Source of the DNA: Chryseobacterium arthrosphaerae
GTDB taxonomy: Bacteria; Bacteroidota; Bacteroidia; Flavobacteriales; Weeksellaceae
Direction: 5' to 3'
Assembly: GCF_001684965.1 (NCBI RefSeq)
Contig: NZ_MAYG01000001.1
Span: 2,418,001-2,482,000 of the forward strand
Length of the DNA stretch: 64,000 bases
The translations under genes were made by a program, and so were the position numbers. Below, piece by piece: positions 45,371 to 53,523 of this stretch. Numbering within the stretch: the first letter of the stretch is position 1; each line of letters begins with the position of its first letter. Below the pieces are notes generated by a model, which had not been told where the DNA came from, did not search any database, and was given only the letters and a program-made list of their open reading frames with translations.

Positions 45371-46780
45371 ATGAAAAAGTTCGTTTTATATTCTTTAATG
45401 CTTGGCGCTCTAGTATCAACTACCGCATGTAGAAATATAGAAGAAGATGGACCAACCATCATTCAGGATGGAGGTAACGGAAACGGAAATACTGAAAATC
45501 TTATTCTTTCAGGAAAAATCACTTCAAATCTTACCCTTAAAGCTAACAAAATATACAAGCTGAGAGGATTAGTATATGTAACTAACGGAGCTACTTTAAC
45601 AATCGAGCCAGGAACAAAAATCGTAGGTGAGGCTGATAAAAACGGAGCTTTGATTATTACCAGAGGAAGTAAAATCATGGCGGAAGGAACTGCTGCCAAC
45701 CCTATTATCTTCACTTCTGAAAAGCCAAGTCCGAAAAGAGGAGACTGGGCAGGTGTAGTTATCCTTGGAAATGCTCCTACCAATGCATCTTTTGGTGGAC
45801 AGAACGGTGTTGGAGAAATTGAAGGAGGTATCAACAACTCTGAAGGTCTTGGACTTTATGGAGGAAATAATACCGCTGATAACAGTGGAGTATTAAAATA
45901 TGTAAGAATTGAGTATGCCGGATATGCTTTCTTACCGGATAAAGAGGTCAACGGTCTTACCTTCGGAGGAGTAGGTAACGGAACTACAGTAGATTATGTA
46001 GAGGTTGCTTACGCTAATGATGACAGTTTTGAGTGGTTCGGAGGAACGGTAAACTGTTCTCACCTTATTTCTTACAAAGGTCTTGATGATGATTTCGATA
46101 CGGATAACGGATATTCAGGAAATGTACAGTTCGGTATTGCTGTAAGAGATGCTCAGGTAGCTGACGTTTCAGGTTCTAACGCTTTTGAATCTGATAATGA
46201 TGCCAACGGTTCTTCTCTGACGCCTCAGACATCTGCTACATTCTCTAACATGACGATCATAGGACCAATCAACTCTGCGGCACCTGGAGCAATCAACTCA
46301 CTATTCCAAAATGCTTTACAGATCAGAAGAAATTCTTCTATCTCCGTATTCAACTCTGTTTTCACAGGATTCCCGGTTGGCTTATTTATTGATGCTACCA
46401 AAGGAACTCCAACAGACAATAATATTGTTGGTAACAAGTTATTCTTTGAAAACAATATTTTGGCAGGAAATACAACTCCGTTAAAATTCGGGCCGTCTAC
46501 ATCTTCACCTACAACTTATACATTAGCGGATCTTACAACATGGTTTAATGCTAAAGGAAATACGATCCTTGCTTCTACAGCTGATGTGAAACTTGCCGGT
46601 GCATGGGCTCCTGCCGGGACTACTCCAAACTTTACACCTACTGCAGGTTCTCCATTATTAACCGGTGGTGCCTTTACTAACCCTAAATTAGCAACCTGGT
46701 TTACACAGGTAACTTACAGAGGTGCAGTAAAAGATGCCAACGATACATGGTATGCAGGATGGACCAACTTCAATTTATAG
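45371..46780 (+). CDS. Beta-helix surface lipoprotein paired with the TonB receptor
   Basis: A 469-residue lipoprotein (MKKFVLYSLMLGALVSTTAC, lipid Cys20) with a Gly/Asn-rich linker. A repetitive parallel beta-helix-like body follows: LTLKANKIYKLRGLVYVTNGATLTIEPGTKIVG, then KAPIIFTS-like turns, VKYVRIEYAGY and VEVAYANDDSFEWFGGTV. There is no T9SS C-terminal domain. Gene order suggests that it acts with the receptor encoded just upstream, perhaps as a surface binding protein in place of SusD. An enzymatic role (for example carbohydrate or phosphoester cleavage) cannot be excluded. I know no established function. Confidence 0.75.
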   Translation: MKKFVLYSLMLGALVSTTACRNIEEDGPTIIQDGGNGNGNTENLILSGKITSNLTLKANKIYKLRGLVYVTNGATLTIEPGTKIVGEADKNGALIITRGSKIMAEGTAANPIIFTSEKPSPKRGDWAGVVILGNAPTNASFGGQNGVGEIEGGINNSEGLGLYGGNNTADNSGVLKYVRIEYAGYAFLPDKEVNGLTFGGVGNGTTVDYVEVAYANDDSFEWFGGTVNCSHLISYKGLDDDFDTDNGYSGNVQFGIAVRDAQVADVSGSNAFESDNDANGSSLTPQTSATFSNMTIIGPINSAAPGAINSLFQNALQIRRNSSISVFNSVFTGFPVGLFIDATKGTPTDNNIVGNKLFFENNILAGNTTPLKFGPSTSSPTTYTLADLTTWFNAKGNTILASTADVKLAGAWAPAGTTPNFTPTAGSPLLTGGAFTNPKLATWFTQVTYRGAVKDANDTWYAGWTNFNL

Positions 46781-46813
46781 GATATATAAATATATAGTTA
46801 GATTTAATTCAAT

Positions 46814-46851
46814 CAAAAGCCTTCGGAGATATTTTCCGAAGGCTTTTTTTT
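46814..46851 (+). terminator. Terminator after the beta-helix lipoprotein gene
   Basis: AAAAGCCTTCGGA pairs with TTCCGAAGGCTTTT and is followed by a T-run, 35 nt past the stop. Confidence 0.75.
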
Positions 46852-46930
46852 ACGTAATGGCCAGATTTTACGGAGATCATGCATTTTCAATGTGAATAGC
46901 TGTTAACATTCCCGGGATAAGATCCGCCTA

Positions 46931-47002
46931 TTTTAGGTTTTGGCTAAAGCCAATGGAATTTCTGATGATCCGGCAAGCGGGCTAAAGCCCGTTCTTATTG
47001 AT
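46931..47002. repeat. Twin-hairpin dispersed repeat, copy A
   Basis: A 72-bp unit with two stem-loops sharing the tetraloop TAAA: TTGGC-TAAA-GCCAA (46940-46953) and CGGGC-TAAA-GCCCG (46978-46991). The left 29 bp and the end CTATTGAT/TTATTGAT region are shared with two copies near 55.7 and 56.0 kb, while the spacer differs. The 46781-47115 gap holds this plus two terminators and no gene. Confidence 0.6.
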
Positions 47003-47046
47003 AGGACAAACCCCGAAATACGCAACACGCAACCCCAAATCTCCTA

Positions 47047-47076
47047 CGAAAAAAGCCACCGGAACACCGGTGGCAA
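47047..47076 (-). terminator. Terminator after the cytosolic amidohydrolase gene
   Basis: GCCACCGG (47055-47062) pairs with CCGGTGGC (47067-47074) over a 4-nt loop; on the minus strand it is followed by a T-run. Confidence 0.7.
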
Positions 47077-47115
47077 TTACAAAAAACAAGTGTATAAAAA
47101 ATATATATACTTCGG

Positions 47116-48354
47116 TTAATTTCTCCAGAACAGGTTCCCGTCATGCATCAGGGCTTCTATTGTAGAGATTCTGGAAACGGCTTCTGCAGAACATGATGCC
47201 TCTGTCAGAACAATGGCTGCTTCGTCTCCTGCTTTAGGCCACTGTTGTTTTCCTTTTTCATCCAGCGGAAGAATACTCTGGGTAGCAAACTGAAGTGCTC
47301 TCGATAATGCATATTCTGTAGCATAGCCATACAATTCGGCAATAAGATTGGCTTTCTGCAGCATGCTTCCGGATCCGAAAGTACTCCAGTAATCCTGCAC
47401 ATTATCGTTTCCTATCAGGACATTCACTCCGTATTTCTTTAAAGTCGGGATCGGCATTACTGTTTTCCCAAAAGGTACGGAGGAAGCTATTCCCACTTTG
47501 GCTGCAGCCAGCCTTTCAGCAATCTGCTCTGTTTCTTTCGGGTTCAGATGAGCCAGGGCAAAGGCATGACTTACGAAAGTTTTCCCCTGAAGCTGCGGAT
47601 TTTCAATCGCCTTATCAATCAGGTAATTGATGGTTTTCATCCCGGACTCTCCTACTTCGTGCAGGTGGATATCAATTCCTTTATGATGATCCAACGCCAG
47701 CTGTACGGTAAAATCCATTACTTTTTCAATGCTTCCATCGATGCTCAGAGGATCCAGGCCACCAATAAAGCTTACACTTTTCAGTTTTGCGGCTTCTTTC
47801 ATCAGGGGAAGCGTTTCCGTATAGTATACTCCATGCTGAGGAAAGGCGACAGTTTCCACTTTAAAGGAATCTTTCTTATTTTCAAGAGCTTGTTCCAGAT
47901 GCTCCAGCGACTGTAATCCTGAAGTGGGTTCAATGTTGAAGTGGGTTCTTGCAAAGTGAGTTCCGTAATGCTGTTGAAGGCTGATCAGCTGTTCGGCTCT
48001 CTCTACTGAAGTTTTTAAGAGTTCGGGGATAATTTCCTGTTCATAGGCAATCATATCCTTCACTGTTCTCCTTTTGGCAGAAAGGGCCTTCCATGGAAGT
48101 CCGTATAATGTTTTATCCAGGTGAATATGCATATCCCTGAAGGCCGGCAGCATCAGAAAGCCTTTTGCATCTATGGCATTGGAGGCAGGTTCATTAGCCT
48201 TCACAGCTTTGATCTTTCCGTCTTCAATATCAATACTGAAAAGATCAGTTTTTGTTCCGGTCACCTCTTCATTTTCGTATTCAAAACCTGTTTCCAGGCG
48301 TACATTTTTCAGGGAATATTTTCCTTTTGCTGCTAACTGATAGGGAAATTGCAT
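47116..48354 (-). CDS. Cytosine-deaminase-like amidohydrolase, cytosolic form
   Basis: A 412-residue metal-dependent hydrolase of the cytosine deaminase branch. Metal ligands are H76 and H78 in DMHIHLDKT, the catalytic HLHE (GIDIHLHE), a later SHAFAL histidine, and the aspartate of GNDNVQDYW. It begins without a signal peptide. It is clearly paralogous to the exported protein at 50169-51503 (shared KNVRLETGFEYE, MHIHLDKT, ASCSAEAVSRIS). The natural substrate is unknown; it need not be cytosine. The AraC-type gene 81 nt upstream on the same strand is a likely regulator. Confidence 0.8.
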   Translation of the reverse strand: MQFPYQLAAKGKYSLKNVRLETGFEYENEEVTGTKTDLFSIDIEDGKIKAVKANEPASNAIDAKGFLMLPAFRDMHIHLDKTLYGLPWKALSAKRRTVKDMIAYEQEIIPELLKTSVERAEQLISLQQHYGTHFARTHFNIEPTSGLQSLEHLEQALENKKDSFKVETVAFPQHGVYYTETLPLMKEAAKLKSVSFIGGLDPLSIDGSIEKVMDFTVQLALDHHKGIDIHLHEVGESGMKTINYLIDKAIENPQLQGKTFVSHAFALAHLNPKETEQIAERLAAAKVGIASSVPFGKTVMPIPTLKKYGVNVLIGNDNVQDYWSTFGSGSMLQKANLIAELYGYATEYALSRALQFATQSILPLDEKGKQQWPKAGDEAAIVLTEASCSAEAVSRISTIEALMHDGNLFWRN

Positions 48355-48435
48355 GATTTAATTTATTTAACACTACAAAATTACGCCGGTCTGTACCCAA
48401 AACCGGTGTATCAATTATGTCTTGTTTTGTATAAA

Positions 48436-49281
48436 TTATTCTTTGAACTGGGATGGCGTCATGCCTGTCTGGGCTTTAAAAAACTTTGAAAAACTTGCAT
48501 GGTCGTAGAAACCGAGATCATACACAATATCTTTTACAGACATCTCAGATACTTTTAAAAGCCTTTTTGCCTCCAGGAGAATACGGTCCTGAATAAGGGA
48601 CGAAGCTGAGGCATTGAGATTCTTTTTGCAGACAATATTCAGATAATTGGCTGAGATATTCAGCTTATCGGCATAAAATGAAACAGATCTTTCTGTTCTG
48701 AAATGTTCATCAATGAGGTGTAGAAATTTTGAAATGATCGGGTTGGAATGGTAGATTTCGAAATCTTTGAAAGCTCCTTCCACCGTCTTGCTGACCAGCA
48801 GACCTATCAGTTCACTTCTTTTCTGAATGAGTTCCCAGAAAATTTTTTCTTCACCGAGCTCTTTTTGAATGGCCTGAAATTCATACAGGAAAGCCTGAAA
48901 GATATCTTCAGAAAGATTAATGACCGGATGATTCTGATAATAGGAAGCAGAAAACCTTAATGAAGGCAGAAAACTTTCAAACCAATCCCTGCTGATCATC
49001 AGCTGATAGCCTATGGTTTCTTTTTCGATCACCCACTGATGTACCTGATCCGGAAAAACAAGATGGATCTGATGATCCTTGACCTGATATTCCGTAAAGT
49101 CTATGGTATGCGAGCCTACGCCATGCTCAAAAAGGTTGATGATAAAAAAATCGTGTTTATGAGGATCATCTATGGAACGGGCTCCGTAGAGTTCATTAAA
49201 CAGCAGATGACAGCCTTTCGGCTGGTTTTCGCTAAATTCCTGAATTCCTAAAATAGGAAAATGATCTGTATGAGAACTCAC
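48436..49281 (-). CDS. AraC-family transcriptional regulator
   Basis: A 281-residue regulator. The N-terminal cupin-like part (PHKHDFFIINLFEHGVGSHTIDF, HLVFPDQVHQWV) fits the AraC_binding type. The C-terminal HTH pair is SVSFYADKLNISANYLNIVCKKNL and KDIVYDLGFYDHASFSKFFKAQTGMTPSQF. No ATG is near the start; GTG at 49281 (VSSHTDHFPILG) is the best choice, since the frame further upstream has a hydrophobic leader and runs into the terminator hairpin. It lies between the two paralogous amidohydrolase genes and may control one or both. Confidence 0.8.
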   Translation of the reverse strand: MSSHTDHFPILGIQEFSENQPKGCHLLFNELYGARSIDDPHKHDFFIINLFEHGVGSHTIDFTEYQVKDHQIHLVFPDQVHQWVIEKETIGYQLMISRDWFESFLPSLRFSASYYQNHPVINLSEDIFQAFLYEFQAIQKELGEEKIFWELIQKRSELIGLLVSKTVEGAFKDFEIYHSNPIISKFLHLIDEHFRTERSVSFYADKLNISANYLNIVCKKNLNASASSLIQDRILLEAKRLLKVSEMSVKDIVYDLGFYDHASFSKFFKAQTGMTPSQFKE

Positions 49282-49321
49282 GCTACCTGAATTTCTCTTA
49301 AAATTAATAAAATTTATGAGA

Positions 49322-49369
49322 GAAAAAATTAAAATGGCCACAAAAGAAGCAAACACATCCTTTGTGGCC
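49322..49369 (-). terminator. Terminator after the ankyrin lipoprotein gene
   Basis: GGCCACAAAAG (49336-49346) pairs with CTTTGTGGCC (49360-49369). On the minus strand it is followed by a T-rich run. It separates the ankyrin gene from the AraC gene. Confidence 0.6.
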
Positions 49370-49487
49370 GGAAAACACTAACTAAATTATATCTCTCAAT
49401 TGATAGGTATACTTTGGAATAATAGGCCGGATGAATGCAAAGACTCGAACCACTTGCATTATCCAGCCTCCAACAGCATAAGTTTAT

Positions 49488-50156
49488 CTATGATTTCAAT
49501 ATCTGGACAATCTCTGCAAACCCCAACTCTTCTGCATGCTGCAGAGGTGTTTTCCCTGAACGGTCGGGAATGGTAAGATCTGCTCCGTTATCTTTTAAAA
49601 TCTTTACGATCTCCTGATATTTCTGCGTTCCGCTTCCGAGAATTACGGCTTCCATCAGCGCTGTCCAACCCAGGCGGTTTATATGATTGACCGGGAAACC
49701 TTTGGTCTTTACCAGGACTTTTACCGTCTCTACATGTCCTCTTTCACAGGCAGGAATCAAAGCAGTTCCATTGTACCGGTTGAATATATCGAATCTGGCT
49801 CCGTTTTCTAAAAATAACCTGACCAGTTCGGTCTGTCCGCTCGCTCCTGCATACAAAAACGGACTGTCAAGCTGATCATCCTGAAGATTAACATCTGCTT
49901 TACAGGAAACGAGCAGCTTTGCCATTTCCGTCTGCCTGTCTATGGTTGCAATTAACAGTAAGGAACGGCCTTTTTTATCTCTAGTATTCACATCAGCCCC
50001 ATTATCCAATGCTGACTTTACCCCAGCAATGTCATTTTTTTTCACCAGATCTATGATATTTGTTTCCTGCATTATCTCTTGTTTCGAATAACCGGCTGGT
50101 TTCTTTTCACAGGCACTCAGACTCCCGAATGCCAGAAGAAATAGTAATACTTTCAT
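49488..50156 (-). CDS. Ankyrin-repeat lipoprotein
   Basis: A 222-residue lipoprotein (MKVLLFLLAFGSLSAC, lipid Cys16) made of about five ankyrin repeats (IAGVKSALDNGADVNTRDKKGRSLLLIA, TEMAKLLVSCKADVNLQD, TELVRLFLENGARFD, VETVKVLVK, YQEIVKILKDNGADL). Ankyrins bind proteins. It starts 12 nt after the exported amidohydrolase gene, so the two are co-transcribed and both face the periplasm. A chaperone or inhibitor-like role for the enzyme is a guess based on other bacterial enzyme-ankyrin pairs such as catalase-AnkB. Confidence 0.82.
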   Translation of the reverse strand: MKVLLFLLAFGSLSACEKKPAGYSKQEIMQETNIIDLVKKNDIAGVKSALDNGADVNTRDKKGRSLLLIATIDRQTEMAKLLVSCKADVNLQDDQLDSPFLYAGASGQTELVRLFLENGARFDIFNRYNGTALIPACERGHVETVKVLVKTKGFPVNHINRLGWTALMEAVILGSGTQKYQEIVKILKDNGADLTIPDRSGKTPLQHAEELGFAEIVQILKS

Positions 50157-50168
50157 TGTGATTCATTA

Positions 50169-51503
50169 TTAAAAAACAATATTTCCCTGATGAACCAACG
50201 ATTCTACATTTGAAATTCTTGATACCGCTTCTGCCGAACAGCTGGCATTGATCAGTACAAAATCTGCCTTATCTCCTGACTTGGGCCATTGCTGAGTACC
50301 TTTATCATCCAATGGAAGGATATTTCCGGTCGCCAGCTTTAAGCTTCTCGACAGATGGAACTCCGTTGAATACCCGTAAAGCTGTGCCATCAGGTTGGCT
50401 TTCTGAAGTACACTTCCTGTTCCAAAAGTATTCCAGTGGTCTACAATACTGTCATTACCGGTCAGTACCGTTACATTATGCTTATAAAGTACAGGAATCG
50501 GCATAATCATTCTTCCGAAAGGAATCGTTGAAACAATTCCGATCTTTGCTTCAGCTAATTTTTCAGCAATTTCCTCCTGTTTTGCAGCTTCTAATTTGGC
50601 CAATATAAAGCAGTGGCTCAAATAGGTTTTTCCTTTCAGAGATGGATTTTCATTCACTTTTTTAATCAGATATTCTACCGTTTTCAATCCGGAATCTGTG
50701 GTTTCATGTAAGTGAATATCAATCCCTTTTTTATGATCCAAAGCAAGCTGGACCGTGAAATCCATCACTTTTTCAATATTCCCGTCAACATTAAAAGGGT
50801 CTACTCCACCGATAAAATCGATATCCATCTTTGCCGCCTCTTTCAGATAGGGCGCTGAGTCTGTATAAAACACACCATGCTGTGGAAATGCTACGAGCTC
50901 TGCTCCAAAGCCTTTCTTTTTATGCTCTAAAGCTTGCTGAAGATTTTTTAAAGACTGAAGCTTTGAAGTTGGTTCAATATTCACATGGCTCCGGGCAAAT
51001 GAAGTTCCTTTCGACTGCAGGAGTTCAATCATTTTCTCGGCTTTGAATGTTGAATTTTTCAGCATTTCAGGCAGCATTTTCTGTTCCAGCTCTATCATTC
51101 CTTTTACTCCGCCTGTTCTTTTCCTTACGGCCTGCCAGTGATCCCCGTAAAAAGTTTTATCGAGGTGAATATGCATATCCTTAAAAGCAGGCAGCATCAG
51201 ATAACCTTTGGCATCTATCGCTTTGGCATCAGGCTGGTTGGCAGCAATCTTTGTGATCTTTCCGTTTTCAACTTCTATATAAAAAAGACCGGTTTTTGTA
51301 GAAGACACTTCCCCTTCTTCATATTCAAACCCGGTTTCAAGGCGGACATTCTTAAGACTCAGCTTTCCTTTTGCTGAGATCTCTTTCGCTTCAAAAAGGG
51401 GTGATGCTGTCATGATATTAGGTATTAAAGTTAATCCTGCCATTGCCAATGCTGAATTTCTGATAAAATCCTTCCGGGACAGGGTATTGTCTGAGGTCTT
51501 CAT
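50169..51503 (-). CDS. Cytosine-deaminase-like amidohydrolase, exported form
   Basis: A 444-residue paralogue of the 47116-48354 protein with an added N-terminal leader of about 50 residues. The leader TLSRKDFIRNSALAMAGLTLIP looks like a twin-arginine signal with Arg-Lys in place of Arg-Arg. Metal-site motifs match: DMHIHLDKT, IDIHLHE, YLSHCF, and GNDSIVDHW. Export by Tat would carry the folded metalloenzyme to the periplasm. The ATG at 51503 is preferred to an upstream in-frame start that would bury the leader. It heads an operon with the ankyrin lipoprotein. The substrate is unknown. Confidence 0.78.
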   Translation of the reverse strand: MKTSDNTLSRKDFIRNSALAMAGLTLIPNIMTASPLFEAKEISAKGKLSLKNVRLETGFEYEEGEVSSTKTGLFYIEVENGKITKIAANQPDAKAIDAKGYLMLPAFKDMHIHLDKTFYGDHWQAVRKRTGGVKGMIELEQKMLPEMLKNSTFKAEKMIELLQSKGTSFARSHVNIEPTSKLQSLKNLQQALEHKKKGFGAELVAFPQHGVFYTDSAPYLKEAAKMDIDFIGGVDPFNVDGNIEKVMDFTVQLALDHKKGIDIHLHETTDSGLKTVEYLIKKVNENPSLKGKTYLSHCFILAKLEAAKQEEIAEKLAEAKIGIVSTIPFGRMIMPIPVLYKHNVTVLTGNDSIVDHWNTFGTGSVLQKANLMAQLYGYSTEFHLSRSLKLATGNILPLDDKGTQQWPKSGDKADFVLINASCSAEAVSRISNVESLVHQGNIVF

Positions 51504-51729
51504 TTCCAATCTGTTTATGACAAAATTAAAAAGAACCGGCCTGAACAAAGTGTATGGTTTATTACAAAATCTGTATCATTTATATTTTCTTTTATCCTGT
51601 CATCAAAAACCTTATAATATTATATGCTTTTTATTCATAAACACAATATGATTCTTTATTTCTTTTTCTACCGCTTAATCAATATCATAACTCCAATAAT
51701 TCCGGCTCTGTCCAGTTTTTATTAAATTT

Positions 51730-51737
51730 TATATTTG
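51730..51737 (+). promoter_or_regulatory. -7 promoter element of the small exported protein gene
   Basis: TATATTTG matches TAnnTTTG, 14 nt before the ATG. Confidence 0.45.
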
Positions 51738-51751
51738 TAGAAAAAATATCT

Positions 51752-52105
51752 ATGAAAAAAATAGCAGGCATTATTTCGATATGCACAGCTTCTATTGCAT
51801 TTGCTCAAATAGGGATCAATACGGAAACACCCAAAGCTACTCTTGATGTTACAGCTAAAAAAGAGGTTTTAACTATTGACGGATTATTGCCACCGAGATT
51901 AACACGGGCAGAACTTACAGAAAAAGGAAATACTTTGTATGGAATGGATCAGGACGGTATCATCATCTATATCAATGATGTCTCAGGAGGAAACAAAGAG
52001 AGCCAGAGAGAATATATTGATAGCAAGGGACTTTATATCTTCGATGCTGAAGCAGCCAATAAGGAGGGAAGATGGATGTGCCTTTTCTGCTATGGTTTTG
52101 CCTAA
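51752..52105 (+). CDS. Small exported hypothetical protein
   Basis: A 117-residue protein with signal peptide (MKKIAGIISICTASIAFAQ) and the opening IGINTETPKATLDVTAKK. That opening starts many flavobacterial surface proteins, which are often longer (200 residues or more). Here the frame ends early at CLFCYGFA, so it may be a short family member or a truncated copy. Function unknown. Confidence 0.6.
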   Translation: MKKIAGIISICTASIAFAQIGINTETPKATLDVTAKKEVLTIDGLLPPRLTRAELTEKGNTLYGMDQDGIIIYINDVSGGNKESQREYIDSKGLYIFDAEAANKEGRWMCLFCYGFA

Positions 52106-52126
52106 AGTACCATCATATAAATAAAA

Positions 52127-52158
52127 TAAGAGACTGCCTTTTCAGACAGTCTCTTTAT
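52127..52158. terminator. Convergent hairpin terminator
   Basis: AGAGACTG (52129-52136) pairs with CAGTCTCT (52147-52154), between the plus-strand small gene and hemL on the minus strand. Confidence 0.65.
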
Positions 52159-52160
52159 AT

Positions 52161-53450
52161 TTACTTATTGGAATATTCAAATTTTCTTACAGCTTCCAGT
52201 GTCATATCAATTTCTTTTTCTCTGATTGCATCACTGATGAAGTAGGTTTCATAACCGCTTGGCGGTAAATACACTCCATTCTGAAGCATCTGATGGAAGA
52301 AATTGTTGAATAATGAATGGTTCGCTTCCTGAGCCTCATCAAAGTTGGAAACCCTGTTGGTATGGAAGAAAACAGACATCATTGAACCTTTCCTGTTGAT
52401 CTTATGGGAAATTCCTTTTTCATTTAAGATTTTTCCGATTTCAAGATCCAGCGTTTGGGTTGTTTTGCTTAATCTGTTGAAGAATTCAGGATCGTTTTTG
52501 ATCAGCTGAAGCGTTTTTAATCCGGCTCTCATTGCCAAAGGATTTCCGCTTAATGTTCCTGCCTGGTATACTCCGCCTTTCGGTGCCAGGTGGTCCATGA
52601 TTTCATTTCTTCCTGCAAAAGCTCCTACCGGAAGTCCTCCTCCGATTACTTTTCCGTAAGTTACCAGGTCAGCTTTCACGTTGAAAAGCTCCTGAGCTCC
52701 CCCGAATGCCAATCTGAAACCGGTCATTACCTCATCAAAGATCAGCAATGCTCCGTTTTCGTCACAGATCTTTCTTAAATTCTGAAGGAAATCATTTTCA
52801 GGCAATACACACCCCATATTTCCGGCAACCGGCTCAATGATCACCGCAGCGATCTCTCCCTGATTGTGACGGAACAGATCTTCCACCTGTCCGAAATCAT
52901 TATAACGGGCCAGTAATGTATCTTTTGCTGTACCGGCAGTTACTCCTGGAGAATTAGGATTTCCAAATGTAGCAGCACCACTTCCCGCCTTGATCAGGAA
53001 CGAATCTGAATGCCCATGGTAGCAGCCTTCAAATTTTACGATCTTATCTCTTCCGGTATATCCTCTTGCCAGTCTGATCGCACTCATACAAGCTTCTGTT
53101 CCTGAAGAAACCATTCTGATCTGGTCTATATTCGGGACATTTCCGATGATGAATTTTGCAATTTCTGTTTCCAGTTCTGTTGGGGCTCCGAATGAGAATC
53201 CTTTTTCGGCCTGTATTTTCAGTTCTTCCAGTACTTCAGGATGGGTATGTCCTAAAATAGCCGGCCCCCATGAATTGATGTAATCAATATAAGTATTTTC
53301 ATCTGCATCGGTAAGGTAAGCACCTTTTGCCGATTTCATGAAAACAGGAACACCTCCTACAGATTTAAATGCTCTTACCGGAGAGTTGACCCCTCCCGGA
53401 ATGTATTGGTAGGCTTCATCAAATAAAGCCGAACTTCTTTGGTATTTCAT
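52161..53450 (-). CDS. hemL: Glutamate-1-semialdehyde 2,1-aminomutase
   Basis: A 429-residue class III PLP aminotransferase that makes 5-aminolevulinate for haem in the C5 pathway. PLP lysine is K267 in [16 protein letters not shown]. Other marks are [10 protein letters not shown] near the N-terminus, [24 protein letters not shown] and [10 protein letters not shown]. Length and motifs fit HemL throughout. No other hem gene is adjacent. A hairpin (53467-53498) lies just upstream of the start codon. Confidence 0.93.
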   Translation of the reverse strand: MKYQRSSALFDEAYQYIPGGVNSPVRAFKSVGGVPVFMKSAKGAYLTDADENTYIDYINSWGPAILGHTHPEVLEELKIQAEKGFSFGAPTELETEIAKFIIGNVPNIDQIRMVSSGTEACMSAIRLARGYTGRDKIVKFEGCYHGHSDSFLIKAGSGAATFGNPNSPGVTAGTAKDTLLARYNDFGQVEDLFRHNQGEIAAVIIEPVAGNMGCVLPENDFLQNLRKICDENGALLIFDEVMTGFRLAFGGAQELFNVKADLVTYGKVIGGGLPVGAFAGRNEIMDHLAPKGGVYQAGTLSGNPLAMRAGLKTLQLIKNDPEFFNRLSKTTQTLDLEIGKILNEKGISHKINRKGSMMSVFFHTNRVSNFDEAQEANHSLFNNFFHQMLQNGVYLPPSGYETYFISDAIREKEIDMTLEAVRKFEYSNK

Positions 53451-53466
53451 ATATATTTAGCTGTTC

Positions 53467-53498
53467 GTTGACAGTGGCTGTTGGCATTAACTGTCAAC
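53467..53498. other. Hairpin upstream of hemL
   Basis: GTTGACAGT (53467-53475) pairs perfectly with ACTGTCAAC (53490-53498), 17 nt upstream of the hemL ATG and downstream of the glucosaminidase gene. It has no T-run, so it is not a typical terminator; it may be a dispersed palindrome or a leader structure. Confidence 0.35.
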
Positions 53499-53523
53499 TA
53501 CAGACTCTCAACAAAAAATAAAA

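Noticed and set aside
49430-49475. A GGTTCGAGTC-like stretch on the minus strand that resembles a tRNA T-arm.
   Set aside because: No acceptor, D-arm or anticodon stem fits around it, and the coding frame of the ankyrin gene ends close by. It looks like chance or a weak hairpin.
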